Shown here one piece after another: positions 30,148 to 45,894 of a stretch of 64,000 nucleotides of DNA. The position numbers and the translations under genes are program-made. The notes under the pieces were generated by a model. The model did no database searches. It was not told the DNA's origin and worked only from the letters and a program-made list of their open reading frames with translations. The number at the start of each line of letters is the position of its first letter. Positions within the stretch are counted from its first letter, which is position 1. Source of the stretch: Chlorops oryzae (lineage: Eukaryota > Arthropoda > Insecta > Diptera > Chloropidae). The stretch is from contig CM035806.1 of the NCBI GenBank assembly GCA_020466095.1, positions 142,169,934 through 142,233,933 on the forward strand. Direction: 5' to 3'.

Positions 30148-31621
30148 ATCTACACCTAATGTATTCTCTAAGCAAGTGGGAAAAATTTTGTTTGAAAATC
30201 CCCACATTTACTTGTTTTTTTACCATTTTTGGCCGCACTCACGACACTGTGGGTCGTATTGCTTACTACCTGATAAACTACCAGCAAGCATTCCGAAATT
30301 CCTCCTTAATAATCTGATTCCGGCTATAGCTGGCCCCAATTACATATAAGAGTTATAGACTCGAATTCCGCATCGGAATTCATTTCTTGGTCTTTGTCCA
30401 TTTTAAGGATTACTTTGCGATTTTTATGACAGAAATGAAATTAATAGTCACAATAAAACCCTAAATGCTCGGAAAAGATGTATGTACATAGGTATAGGTA
30501 CGTATAATATTCCAAATAAATTTCTTCACACACATTACGCTGCCATTCATAGTATGGCCACATATTTTTCAATTAAAACGAGATTCAACTGGTTAAAGAA
30601 AGACCAAGCAAGAGCGAGAATGGTCCAAAGAAGAACCTCATTAAACAAGAAAGGGAGTAAAGGACTCTCAACAATTTACAAGTATTAAAAAGCCAATGGC
30701 AAAAAAATAAAATAATAAAAAATAAAAATAAAAAACATGAAACACAAGTTTCTTGAGAACGGTTTGGAGGGGGATAGGAGCACTTCATTGTTACAAGTTT
30801 GAAATTTTTTGGAATTTTCTCTTTTTTTTTTTTGTTTTTAGATTTTTTTTTTTTTTTTTTTTTATTTGGTTTTTTTGCCTCCTCCTTTCGTTGTACAACT
30901 CAAACCGCAGTAGTTTGTGAACTATTATGATCAACATGGATTACAGAACGTAAAACAATTGCGACTAGCTCGATACATATCTGGTTCCGACTTCGGATTC
31001 TGTTCGTGCTTCTGCTGCCGCCTTTGTTTTTACATTCATCTCCTACTCTACAGCCTCTGTGTCCCTGTCTTCCTCTTGTGTTGAACTGTGTTTGGTTTTA
31101 TTGAGGTTTTCATAACTTTTTCCCTTTCATTGTGCTTCTAATTTTTTCGCCCTCTTTTTTTGTGTTTTTCCCCATGTTTTTTTTTTTTTTTTTTTTGCGA
31201 TATTTTATGGGCGCGGGCGAGGGTGTTTGTTCCCTTTCAATGGATAAATAGAAATAAGGTACTTTCTTCGGTTAACCAAAGTGAGGTCGGTCGGTCGGTC
31301 GGTCGTTCGACTGTTTTTGAGCTGCGGAAGCAGCAGTTTCCATCCTTATTGCTCATGCGAATATAAATTGTTCGCAGGAAACTTTCTGCAGGGATTCCTT
31401 TGTATACGGTATGTTTCCTTATTTTAACCTTACCGGTCCATTTCTGGCTAAGCTTTGACAAGTTAGCGTTATTGAAATTGAAAAGATGAAAAAACAAAAC
31501 GCAAAAAAAATCATTATTTTATGTTTTTTCGTTTTGTGGTTTTCACATCCCTCCCCCTGGAGATCATCATTCTTTTTGAATAATTAATTTTTCTATTTCA
31601 GTTTTTGTCAATTTCAATATC
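30148..31621. other. AT-rich non-coding stretch
   Basis: No gene is supported. There are long A/T homopolymer runs (30822-30864, 31177-31197) and a GGTC run at 31288-31303. Confidence 0.5.
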
Positions 31622-31882
31622 TACATAAGTACTCATTTACTTCAAGGATGTCATATCTCCAAAAAAATACCATTTTCTAGTTAATAATGAGAAAATATTC
31701 GGTGTATCCATGCCTCACATTGTGTAAAAATTTCGTATCAATACTTAGTGTATTCCCTGTATGGAAAGAGTATAAGGTCTTCTTTTTTTTAATTTTTTTA
31801 TCAAAGTTCAAGTGAATTGAAAAATTTAAACGCACTTGTCGCCAAATCGATATGATATCCTTGAAGTAAATGAGCGTTATGT
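31622..31882. mobile_element. MITE with 25-bp inverted ends
   Basis: CTCATTTACTTCAAGGATGT from 31632 is mirrored at 31851-31874 with one mismatch. The similarity may extend a few bases outward (ACATAA). Target duplication not seen; class unknown. Confidence 0.6.
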
Positions 31883-32010
31883 TTGTATGAGTTCAGATCA
31901 TGTCTCAGTTTGTGCTGAAAAGCCGAACAAGGAAGATCCGCGGTGAATATGAGATGAGCTATAGCTACCCTGCACCTGCACCAGTGCTAGTTCTTTTCTT
32001 TACCCCTGTC

Positions 32011-32825
32011 CAGGGAATGAAACCGTTACCCTTACCCTTACCGTTACGCCTTAAATACCGAATCGTTTGGATTACCCTTACCGTTACCGATATAAATACT
32101 TAGCTACCTTTACCGTTACCGATACCCTTATAGCTGTGTTACCGGTAAAATTAAAAAAAAAAACACAAAGCTAGCTTCCCTCCAAGAACCCTGCCATCAT
32201 GTGCTCCAAAGTCTATACTGTAAGCAATACAGACAAAACAACTAGTCCAAATGTCAACAGTATTTCCAGACGGTGTTGGTAGGAAAATTGTACTGACCCG
32301 AGGTGTAATAAATCTCTATTGACCATGTAACGAGGAGTCTACACATTTCACCTTTGTACTAGCGTAACATTAAATCTACATACATGCTTATAGTACCCAC
32401 GACAGTACCTACTTGTTCAATAGTTTTTGCTGGACTAGTTTATTTTCAATGACAAGCCTATGTTGTCTATGAATCCTGCTATTAAACCTGTGAATAACGT
32501 AGATGCACAGAACGCGAGCGTTTTTTGGAAGCAATCATCAGTCATTAATATATGCTCTTATAAGGAATTACTGAGAAATCTCTTGCAGTTTACACACTTT
32601 TCTACATAATTGAAGTGTTAATATAAAATGCAATTTTAACAGCCTAAAATAATTATTTCAATTCCTAAGGGACAATTTTGAAATCTATTCCGTTACAATT
32701 ACCGGTATATACCGGTAAAACCCTTACCGTTATACATGAAAAACCTTTACCTTTACCCATACCGATATTTGTAAATTATTTGTTACCGTTACCCTTACCG
32801 TTATTCGTTTCGGTTTCATTCCCTG
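32011..32825. mobile_element. hAT-like non-autonomous element, 815 bp, CAGGGAATGAAACCG ends
   Basis: The inverted ends CAGGGAATGAAACCG are flanked by the perfect 8-bp duplication CCCCTGTC (32003-32010 and 32826-32833). Both subterminal regions are packed with TTACCCTTACCGTTACC-type units, about 100-150 bp per side, which may be transposase binding sites. The interior has no open transposase frame. Confidence 0.85.
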
Positions 32826-33036
32826 CCCCTGTCCATATGAAATTCTGTAGAAAATTAGCATAAAATATGTATAGAACAGCACTAGTACAGTTTGCACCAG
32901 TATAGTGCTCTCTATCTCCCATAGTCCTCGAATATCCTTGAAAAAAAAAAAAAACTTTTAAAACAATTTTTTTTAAATTATATCCCGGACACTAATTAAC
33001 AAAAAATGATAATTCATTTTACCTAACAATTGTAAA

Positions 33037-33213
33037 ATTATATTTCATGTGATGCTGCCAAAATCAATATCCCGTCGAAGGATATTTTTTCATGTCTATT
33101 GTTTTTTTGTTCTATAAGTGAAACCATCTTAAAAAAATATGTCAAAAATGGATTTTTATGTTGATGTTAACTATGTCAAGTTTAATTGGGCTCAGCTAGC
33201 TGCGCCATTCTTA
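33037..33213 (+). repeat. inverted dispersed repeat B, left arm (part 1)
   Basis: Matches the reverse complement of about 35405-35600, including GTCGAAGGATATTTTTTCAT and TTTTATGTTGATGTTAACTA. The arm is interrupted by the MITE at 33214-33643 and resumes to about 33740. Confidence 0.75.
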
Positions 33214-33643
33214 GGGCCAATATTACCAAGCATATTTTAAAAATTTTCAAAAGTAAAATTAAAATTTTTTTTTTTAATAAATTCCATTTTCAATATCGAA
33301 ATTTTTTAAGCTTCGAAATTTACGGCAGCACCGTCTACTTTCAGGGCTGTGAGTACATTTCACAGCTGATTAGATCGTTATTTTTAAAAACGGATTCTAT
33401 TCTCACGATTGTTTCGCATTCCAAAATTGCTGCCCTGTGACTCCAAAGCTTTTAGTCCTGCCCATCGTATTGTGTTATTTGCAAAACTGCATTTGTTTGG
33501 AAACTTATTTCTTTGAATTTTTCCAAACAGCTGGTTTTTGAAAATCGAACTCAAATTTGATATCATACTTAAATTTTTTTTTTGTAAATTGGAGCGGATT
33601 TTTATTTTCAAAAATGTTTAAATATGCTTGGTAATATTGGCCC
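33214..33643. mobile_element. PIF/Harbinger-like MITE, 430 bp, with an empty site in this window
   Basis: The inverted ends GGGCCAATATTACCAAGCAT are flanked by TTA (left) and CTA (right). The inverted partner of the surrounding repeat (35340-35600) reads CATTCTTAGAAACGTC with no insertion, which is the empty site. The ends resemble those of the MITE at 11997 (GGCCCGATATTAC). Confidence 0.8.
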
Positions 33644-33740
33644 CTAGAATCTTCAAACTTAAACAAAATGTTGCATACTTATCGGGTATATTGAGGATTA
33701 ATATGCATCAAGTTGATTTTTCCATGTGATCATATCAAGT
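33644..33740 (+). repeat. inverted dispersed repeat B, left arm (part 2)
   Basis: This is the continuation of the arm after the MITE, with ATGTTGCATACTTATCGGGT shared with the reverse complement of the right arm. Confidence 0.75.
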
Positions 33741-35335
33741 GCATCTATCAAGCAATACACCTCTAATGATGAATATTTGGTCAGGATAAAGCGCACTTTT
33801 GTCCGCCCAAGGAAATCGGATATCGGATCAATGGCGGCGCAAGTAACGTCAGCAATTCTCTTACTCTGTCTAGCCGATTTGATAGCTGCAAAATCCTGTT
33901 TGTTTATATTGCTCTCAACTGTTTTTGGGATTTGGTCAAAGTGTCCTGATTTTTCTTTTGTACTTCAATTTCATTGGCTTTTCTTAGTGATTTTTTGAAT
34001 ATTTTTTGTTTTGTTTATTTTTTTTTCTGTCGAGCAGAAATCAGGGAATGTTGCGTTAGATTTTTTTAAAAGCCTTTAGATGCAAAGTGGAAGCGAAAGT
34101 GCGAGGCCATGAAGTTTGATCATTAGTATTCAAAGCAGTTTTAAGTGAATTTCCATATAAATGAGCTTACATTTTAACACAGTCTAGCACGCACGCCCAG
34201 GCTTCGTGCTTTTGGAGGGATGCATCCCCAAATTCACCTTCATCCCCCTGACTTTCACAATTCGCGTTGTTCTACCGTTGTACAGTTAACATAACACGTG
34301 GCCAGTGGTGCAACAAATAATGCTGTTGTTTTTGCTGTCCGTCTTTCTGTCTGTGCGTCCGTCCGTCCGTCTGTCTGTCTGTCGGTTTTGTATCACTAGA
34401 GAGATAGAAAATGGAGAGTTTCACTGTTCGTATGGCTCCTTAAATTGAATGCGAGAAAAATATCCCGTCATTCTTAATTGTATATTTAATCGTTCCCATA
34501 CACAAGCGCGCACACACACACACATATGTATGCACACGCACACGCACTCATAGTTCTTACGTAGTTAGCCCGCTGAGTGCGCAAAGTGCTACAAAAGTCC
34601 ATGAACGGCAAATTAATTTCCACTTGTGCTCTTCATTTGGTTTTTTTTTTTTGTTTTGTTTTTATTTTTGATTTCCCTTAACTTTTTTTGGTTTACATGC
34701 CGTTTGCTTTTTCATTTACTACTTTTATTTTTTTTTTCATTTTTATTTGCTTTTACCCTTTTTGATTTTTTCCCCCTTTTTTTATTTCTTTTTTTGACAA
34801 GAGTTGTGTCTTAATTTGAGGGAGCAGCCGGCAAGCGTGAATCGTTGATTATAATGATGATGGTGAAGATGATGATGATGGTGAAAATGATGATTATATA
34901 TATAGCGAATTGCAATTTAATTAATTCATAAGGGCTCCCAGGTGTTCGAATGTCAAGAATCTACGTGGATTCTGGCAACTAACAGCTGTGCATTTACGAG
35001 GAGAGTTGGGAAAATTTAACTTTTCCATTTTCTTAGACATACGAGTAAGCAATGGAATATTGATGAAAAGGCTGGACATGTAGATTGTCACTGTCGATTG
35101 ATGACCTTGTCAAGCGATCACAAATGAACGGTTTAAATAATCATACCCAGGGATGCTAATTGATGGAAACCATAAAAATTTTACTCAAATCTCCCTATCT
35201 CGCTCTTCCTCCCTCTCTTTCCCACTGTCTCCCTCTCTCTCACCCTCGCTCTGCCCCTCTCTCCCTCTATCGGCCTCTCTAAGCCTTAGAATCAGTCCCT
35301 ACAGTTAATTTAGAAAGACGTGAATTGTTTCATAG
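33741..35335. other. non-coding stretch between inverted arms
   Basis: No gene is supported. There is a CCGT/CTGT run at 34339-34386, a GATGAT run at 34853-34892, and CT-rich DNA at 35193-35280. The frame at 33726-33998 has no recognisable domain. Confidence 0.5.
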
Positions 35336-35600
35336 AAAAATCAATTTGATGCATATTAATCTTGAATATACCCGATAAGTATGCAACATTTTTTTTAAGT
35401 TTGACGTTTCTAAGAATGGCACAGGTAGCTAAGCCCAATTAAACTTGAAATAGTTAACATCAACATAAAATTCTATTTTTGACAAATTTTTTAAGATGGT
35501 ATCACTTCTAGAAAAAAAAAAAAAAAACAATAGACATGAAAAAATATCCTTCGACGGGAGCACGTATTGATTTTGGCAATATCACCTGAAATATAATTTT
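35336..35600 (-). repeat. inverted dispersed repeat B, right arm (uninterrupted)
   Basis: Reverse complement of 33037-33213 plus 33644-33740, without the MITE. By eye the arms are about 85-90 percent alike. They could be two independent copies or the ends of one larger element of about 2.6 kb. Confidence 0.75.
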
Positions 35601-35607
35601 AATTTTT

Positions 35608-36225
35608 ATACCCGATACACTCTGTGTCGAGGGTATATTGCGCTTGTGTGGTTGTGTGTTACACCCAGAACGAGTCGAGATAGACCATATAAAAAATTTA
35701 TATAGAATCGATCAGCGTCACCAGGAGATTCGATTTAGCCATGCCCGTCTGCCCGTCTTGGTGTCTGTATACAGTTTTCTTATCGAAGAAGTGTCGCTAT
35801 CTTGACGAAATTTGGTATGGAAACATGAAGAACAAGTTCGAGAATGGACCCGATCGGACCATTTGTAGGGGACCTCCAGTATTCGGGTCTGTTATTAAAA
35901 TCCAAAAAATATCCCGAAATTTGACTTTTTCGAAATATTTCAATTAATTGTAGAATTTGAGAATATATTTAAGCCTGCGATTAGAGTTCACAAAAATTGA
36001 AAAAGTGGGCGTGCAAAAGGGGCGGTTTTCATAAAGAAATTGCACAAAAATAGGTATATGGGGCCCCTTATGGCCTTAAAAATCTCGAGAATATTCTTTC
36101 GTTGGTCCATTGGTTCTGTTTCTTAATCGTGTTTTAAAAATGTTTTAAATATGCGTGTCTGTGTCGGGTATTTTATTGTCAGGCTCGCCTGACTATAACT
36201 CCCTTACCTGTTATTTATTTTTTTT
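35608..36225 (+). repeat. dispersed repeat C (TATACCCGATACAC...CGGGTATTTTATTGTCAGG), copy 1
   Basis: Begins TATACCCGATACACTC and ends with CGGGTATTTTATTGTCAGGC. It carries GCCATGCCCGTCTGCCCGTC and GTGGGCGTGCAAAAGGGGCG. An inverted relative lies at about 63630-64000. This resembles abundant dipteran interspersed repeats with CCGTCTG runs. The 68-codon frame at 35741 is probably not a gene. Confidence 0.6.
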
Positions 36226-37270
36226 TTTTTAATGCTCTGCATTTTAGATTTGAAACCACCATTCTTTGTTTATTAATGTCCGAGATATGATTCTTCTTTA
36301 AGTTTCTCTAAAACCATCTCTTCGAGGATATTCAAAACTGAAAAACCAAAATATGAAATGCCAAATTCAAAATCTTCAATTAACGAAAAAATACCTATTG
36401 CTCTTCACATACAATCTCCCTCCATGAAAATCTTAAGCAATTTGCATAAAATTTTCCAAAATTTCAACTTTCATTGAATTCATGCAAAATTTATTCGCAT
36501 GCAGGAGATAATTTTAATTATACAAAAGCTTTCTAGCACATGCACATAATCCTTGTAATGTTCTAAGCTATCTTTTTGAATTTGAAATTTTTGCGGGATA
36601 AAAGTTTCATAAAATTTTCATAAGATCTTATACGGCTTAAATGACTTTTAATAGTAAACGACCACATATCATAAATGACAGAAACGGCAGCTTAACTATT
36701 TTCACGTTATGCTTTAATGGAAAACGACATCATTATTTAACTTTTTTTTTTTTTTTTTGAGCACTCTGTATGTAACACATGGAGAACGTAATATGGAAAA
36801 CGAAGGGACCAAAATGGCTGAGAGACCAAAAAATGAACCTTAGCTAAAATGCAGCTCCATTCACATTAACTCGACACGAGGCAACGCCAGCCCAATTCGA
36901 CCCATCTCAACTCAACTTAACTGAACTGAACTGAACTGAACTAAACTGAACTCAAAACGCTCGAGCAAATATTTTTCAAAAACATTTTCATTATAATTCC
37001 AAAGCATAGTTTTAGGTGCACTTAAGAAAACTAACCCAATCCCTTCGTCTAGCCGAGCTCTGTTGTGTTTTATTCTGTTCTGCTCTGTTCTGTTCTGTTC
37101 TATTCAGTTCAGTTTAGTTTAGTTCGGTTTAGTACAGGCCGTCAGTCAGGCAGCTTGTACTTAAGGCCTATGGGCTAACCTTTTCTTTTTTAAGCACATG
37201 TGCGTCTGAGTGTATATGTGTGTATACTTTTTGGTGGCTGATTGCATGTCCGCATCCGTCACGCTTTGTA

Positions 37271-37330
<60 letters not shown>

Positions 37331-38892
37331 AATGTGGGTGCTTGGGATGTAGCAATACCATATGCTACAGCTGCTGGAGAACAACAAAATTAACCGCAAA
37401 ATGTCAGTTTTACGTAAACCCTTCATTATTAAAAACCACAAACGTATACAAAATTATCATCATTTCGTGAACACCGAAAACTCGAATCTAAAACGGCCCA
37501 CAACAACAACACAACACAACGACAAAAAAAGAAACCTGCTTTTCAAGCACGTCTTCCAAGTCGTTTGTAAAAGAGTTTCCTTTGGCTTGCCCATGCCTCT
37601 GGTCTGTCTGGTCACCGCAGCCGTGCCGCCGCAGCCGCACTTTAGCCGCATCCCTTCTTTTATGCATCAGCTCATACAAGCACACATTCTCGAATACAAA
37701 TGGTGTACAGTACATGCAAGAAATGTCACAATGATCACCATCAAAATCGTAAAATAAGAGCAACAGAAAAAATTCATATCCAACACCTAAAGGTATGCAT
37801 TTAGACCCCTACCAATCGATCGACCCTAAGAAAATTCGCTCAACTCTCCACACAGCTTGCTAAAGATATATTTCAAACTATATATGTATGCACTTACCTA
37901 CAAGACTGAACCGATCTCCTCTCATTATTGAAAATATGTATGCTGAATAATTACTTGCATACTTTCAGGTGCTAAATTTCTCAAAAGTTTCTATTGTCCT
38001 AGCCATCGCACTTACCTAATATGTATAAAATACATAATGGCACATTTAACCACATCCGAAAATTCCTTTTCACTTTGCTTCCACACTTCTCAATATTTAC
38101 GATGATCTGGCTTTGGTCCATCATCACATACAGGGGTCGACGATTTTCATTCGATTCTTTAAAGAATAGAAAACAAGGGAAACCCTTCCTCCCTCATCAA
38201 TGAAAGAATTTCCCGCTGGGATTTTATGCATTTATAAATATATTCGAATGTAATACGCATAACATTCGAAAGGACTTGAAACGAGGTCATGGCGTTTAGA
38301 TAGTTATATTATGGCTTCAATGAGAGGATACTGTCGTTATGTGAACGGTAAACACGGGTGCAGCACAACAACTAAAAGCGTCAGCTGCTTCAACACAAAT
38401 GCTGCTCTCACCGAACGACCTCGCAAAGGACCAAACGAGAAAAGCCAAAACAAACACAAACACAAAAATAAAAATAAAAAATATGACTAAAAAAAAAAAA
38501 ATTAAGCCGAAAAATATTAACCTTGATATTTCTTTTACCCGGCTTTACTCGGAAAATAAAAAAGTAAAAGTACCTTGAAAAATAATAAATTGTTTTTTGT
38601 TGTTTTTTTTTTTCATAGAAGAGAGCCATTTTATTTTCTCTTCAAAGATTGGTAAATTGAAAAAAATGTTTTTTTTTATATACTCACCTATTTTTTACTT
38701 TTGACTGACAGTAAAATTAAGAGACTAACGTGATTTTCCGCCCCGAAAGAGAGTAAAATATGAAAGAGATGACATCATAATTGAGATTAGAAAATAACAT
38801 ATTTCCGTCCACATGATAAAGCGTTTTAATTGAAATGGTTTAAAAAATCGGATAATCTGATTTCGAAGACCCACAGTTGGTAATTTAATAAC
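36226..38892. other. non-coding stretch with (GT)n
   Basis: No gene is supported. ACTGA runs (36918-36953) and partly complementary TTCTG/TTCAG runs (37072-37132) could pair. A (GT)n microsatellite is at 37273-37326. The 131-codon frame at 37362-37757 has no domain, signal or neighbouring exon to support it. Confidence 0.45.
37273..37326. repeat. (GT)n microsatellite
   Basis: About 27 perfect GT units. Confidence 0.95.
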
Positions 38893-38900
38893 CCGTTATT

Positions 38901-38993
38901 CGGGGAATGAATCCCACAGATTTATTGGTAGCGGTAGCGATAGCGGCGAATGAAAGGGTTAAACCAGGCAAAGGGTAACGGTTTCATTCCCTG
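38901..38993. mobile_element. 93-bp miniature copy of the CAGGGAATGAAACCG hAT-like family
   Basis: The right end CGGTTTCATTCCCTG matches the 32011-32825 element exactly; the left end CGGGGAATGAATCCC is a diverged match. The flanks CCGTTATT and CTTTTATT agree at 6 of 8 positions, consistent with an old 8-bp duplication. The subterminal GGGTAACGG motif is also shared. Confidence 0.6.
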
Positions 38994-39001
38994 CTTTTAT
39001 T

Positions 39002-39748
39002 GCGGGATACCGATTCTACTTAAAAGACGACGCTGACCAATCTTATGGTTGAAGCTTCGATCACAGAAAGGTCTTAAGACATAATACTAAATCGGTGTCC
39101 CCGAAATATGCCCCCGTCGCATCGGGGATGTGATGTTAGTGTCTATAACTACCACACTCCAAGGCTTTTAACCTTGCTATGAACTTTGTTATAAAATAAT
39201 GCATCGTTTTTTCGGACGCACAAACATTTTGAACTATCGTCCCAGTGTTCTCCTATTGTATAAAGTGAAACTATAATAAAAAATAAAAATTAAAATTAAA
39301 AAAATAAAAAACAAAACAAAAGAAATAAACATTATCAACTAAAGATATAATAAAGCTCCTTTGAAAAGGATTTGTTGCCTTTACCCTTTTATCCGTTTCT
39401 GCATCTTCAACTGCCAAACAGACGACTTATAATTCCCTGTGATATTGTATACAGGAGATGTGCCATTCGAGAATAATGCTGTCAAGTATAAGCCCTAAAA
39501 GATTTGCGTTTTACGTTTGAGTGAAAGGACGACTGCAGCTGCTGTGGACATTATTATATACTAAGTACATATAATACATATGTATGGATATTTAATTTAA
39601 AGTGATTAAAATTTTTGCGTTTCAGTTCAGCCATCAAGCATTGCAATAACTTAGTTGAAATTTTAATCGTACAATCAGGAGGTTGTGTCAATTTCCAATT
39701 TTTCCAGATCGATATCAGGAATTCCATTTGAACGATTTGAAAGCTTTG
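39002..39748. other. non-coding stretch
   Basis: I see nothing I can name. There is an A-rich run at 39276-39330. Confidence 0.45.
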
Positions 39749-39773
39749 AAGAGAGAAAGAGAGAAACAGAGAA

Positions 39774-39810
<37 letters not shown>

Positions 39811-39893
39811 GAGAGCGAGAGAGAGAGAGAGACGAGAGAGAGAGAGAGAGAGATAGAGAGAGAGGGAGACAGAGAGAGGGAGACAGAGAGAGG

Positions 39894-39949
<56 letters not shown>

Positions 39950-39980
39950 GAGAGAGAGAGAGGAGACAGTGAGACAGAGA

Positions 39981-40038
<58 letters not shown>

Positions 40039-40118
40039 CAGAGAGAGGGAGACAGAGAGAGGGAGACAGAGAGAGGGAGACAGAGAGAGGGAGACAGAGA
40101 GAGGAGAGACAGAGAGAG

Positions 40119-40160
<42 letters not shown>

Positions 40161-40225
40161 AGAGAGAGAGAGAGAAAGAGAGAGATAAAGAGAGAGAGAT
40201 AAAGAGAGAGAGATAAAGAGAGAGA
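39749..40225. repeat. polypurine tract (GAGA/GACAGA)n
   Basis: About 475 bp of nearly pure G/A on the plus strand, with nested higher-order units such as GACAGAGAGAGG repeated in blocks. The frames are repeat translations. Confidence 0.95.
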
Positions 40226-41224
40226 CGGAGAGATAAAAGGACAAATAAAGATGAAGATGGTTAAAGAGGCATAGAGAAATGAGATAAAAAGATCAATTTC
40301 TACATCACAGGTTTTCTAGTAATTTTAAGGACCATTTTCTCATCTGTTACTCCTGACATTAAATCTAACGGAACATTCATTTTCGAAATGATCAAACAAA
40401 TGAGGAATTTCTCTTTTTTTTTTTTTGTAACAGAAAAAAAGTATTTTTTTATATGCTGATTTAGCTATTTTTTATATGTTCTGTTAAAAATATATTGTTT
40501 AACAAAATGCTTATGAGTGGGCCCTTCATCGTACACAAATCCATGAAAATAATATATTTCAGCTTTTCGAACGAAAGTTTTATTCTCCAAGCATTTTAAA
40601 TTTGGTATACATACATGCATAAATTTCAAGACATTGTAACATGTGATAATATATTTATATTTTAAAAACATTTTACAAAGATTGAGGGCTACATTTTTGA
40701 TAACTTCTTTAGTAGTAAGTTAAAAAAATAAGATTTTCATTTCAAATTATTTTACTGAAAGCAGTAATTACTTAAGTTAATTTAATTTAATTTTTTTTCT
40801 TTTTGAAGGAAAGAAGTAGGCTCCAAATTGTGTCACTTTAAGAAAGGAGTGTATCTTTCAGAAAGTTCCTTAAAATAAATTTTTAAACCGTTGCCGGTCT
40901 TTTTTTTTTTTTTTTTTTGTTGGTATTTTTAAAAATTTTGTTCTAAAATGTCTGATGTTATATGTTTGTTAAAGAAATGTTTATGTATAAACATATAGGT
41001 ATATAATTTAGCAAAGGCAATGAAACGAAAACGAAAAAATGAAAAAAAAATAATGAAAAATTGTAATCAATTTAACTCTGTTTTGGACGTTCTTTCAAGC
41101 AAATGCAATAACCATTATTACCAGTGTCTCCGCTAAATTAGAGATGACAATTCTTATCTTTAGGGAGACTTCGGCGGGAAATGCTTTTTGGGGAATTTTG
41201 GTTTTAGAATAATTCAAAATCTTT
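40226..41224. other. AT-rich non-coding stretch
   Basis: I see no gene or clear repeat; T runs lie at 40412-40425 and 40900-40919. Confidence 0.5.
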
Positions 41225-41228
41225 TTAA

Positions 41229-42001
41229 AGGAGTTATTCTGGTGTGAACGAATAAGTTTAACCTCATTTTCAGGAATTTTTTTTTTTTTTGTTATAAGAC
41301 AATATGGTTCATCAGTTCAAATTTTTTATGTTTTCACATTGCTTAAATATTTTGCTTAAGGAAAAAATTAAGATCACAGTTGAAGATGATAGCGGCTCTT
41401 CGTGCTGTCTGGAATAAGAAAAAAATCGAATGCATTTTTATTCAGTAGGTCAAAAATTTTGAAAACGTTGCCAGAAATCGTTAGGAATGCAGCAATGTTG
41501 TGAGGAAGGCCAAGGCTGAACTTTAGATGCAGTGCCAATTAAGAAGAAGAAAAGGAAGGTCCGTCGTTGTCGGCCATACAAAAATTAATAAATTTCATTG
41601 AAAAAAAAAAAAAAATGGTGGACGATAAAAAAAAGGCTCGAATTTTTGGAATTTGTTGTTGTTGTTATTAAAAATTGTTCGAAAAAATTATAAAACAATT
41701 ACGAATATAAGCAATTCTGTTACCTGCGAGAACTATAAGTGAACATACATATAATATAAAAAATTTCAAAGCAATCGATTGACTAGTTGTGTTTGTAGGA
41801 CGTCCCCCATGTTAGACAATGATGTTTAGAGAAAAACGTGCTTAAAATTTCAAAATCAAAACAAGTTTCTTAGGGCGCTAACGCGACTATGAGCAGTAAT
41901 TTTCTTAAAACAAGGAATTGGCATGATCTCGATAGGATTTACTATCGGAATATGAAAGAAAAAAAATCGATTTTGAAAACTGTTCACACTAGAATAACCC
42001 C
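41229..42001. mobile_element. possible piggyBac-like non-autonomous element, 773 bp
   Basis: Flanked by TTAA at 41225-41228 and 42002-42005. The ends AGGAGTTATTCTGGTGTGAAC (left) and the complement of GTTCACACTAGAATAACCCC (right) are inverted repeats with two or three differences. TTAA is the piggyBac target. No transposase is seen. Confidence 0.55.
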
Positions 42002-42005
42002 TTAA

Positions 42006-45039
<3,034 letters not shown>

Positions 45040-45280
45040 AAAAAAATTACGGTTATCAAATATCATCCCGATCCTAAATATTCCCGGTGTATTTTTCCTT
45101 GCGGATTTGAAGAAAAATTCTTTGGAAGGCAATATAAAGCGAGCAAGAACTTAGAATATTTTTAAGTAAAGTTCATTACTTTCTTTCTTTTATTGACGCT
45201 TCAAAAAATATTTCCATCTTCAGTCGAGGAAAATTTCTAGGGAAAAAACTCCTGTGGAAAATTCATTCAGAATAGGACTG
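45040..45280 (+). repeat. dispersed repeat D, partial copy
   Basis: CCCGATCCTAAATATTCCCG, then TTGCGGATTTGAAGAAAAATTC and a TTCTTTCTTTTATTG block follow in the same order as in the copies at 46990-47400 and 50330-50790. Confidence 0.55.
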
Positions 45281-45894
45281 TATATTTTTCTTCAATATTT
45301 TAAACAAATAGCTTCCACAATTCAACTCTGCCTAGCCGAATCAAATCGTCTACAAAATGGAAGCAAAAATTTTATTTTCGTACCATTTTACACGAAATCG
45401 ATGTGCAAACAGAACTGAGTGTATTATTTATTAACCCGATTTGCAGTTTTTATTTAAATATTAATTTTTTTTGTTTTACGAAATCAATAGTCGAAATATT
45501 GACTTTTCCAATGGTATGAAGAGCTGCTTTATGAGAATTTTTCTTTTTTTTTTAGTTATGAGCTTAAAATCATTGGACGGAATTTACACAGCAAGACATT
45601 TCGATTGAAAAAACTTTTTTATCTTGACAAAGGGACGCACAGGGAAGGAAGAAAAATCTCCCAAACAAAATCCCCGCGCGTTTCTAGCCAACAGAAAGAA
45701 TTTGTTCTATCGAAATGTCTCTACAGTATTTATTATTCCGCCTTGAAGACGGCGTCTTGTCTTCAGTTCCACGTTGCAGTGGATGTTTTATAATTTCTTT
45801 TTGATGTTCAATAAAAACGACATACAGGGTAAATTCACAAGAAATATGGAATTTTATCGTGGACTGGGTTAGAAGACGAGACGTGGTTTTCAGA

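Noticed and set aside
37362..37757. 131-codon plus-strand frame
   Set aside because: No recognisable domain, no repeat-free conserved block, no splice or expression evidence; likely chance.
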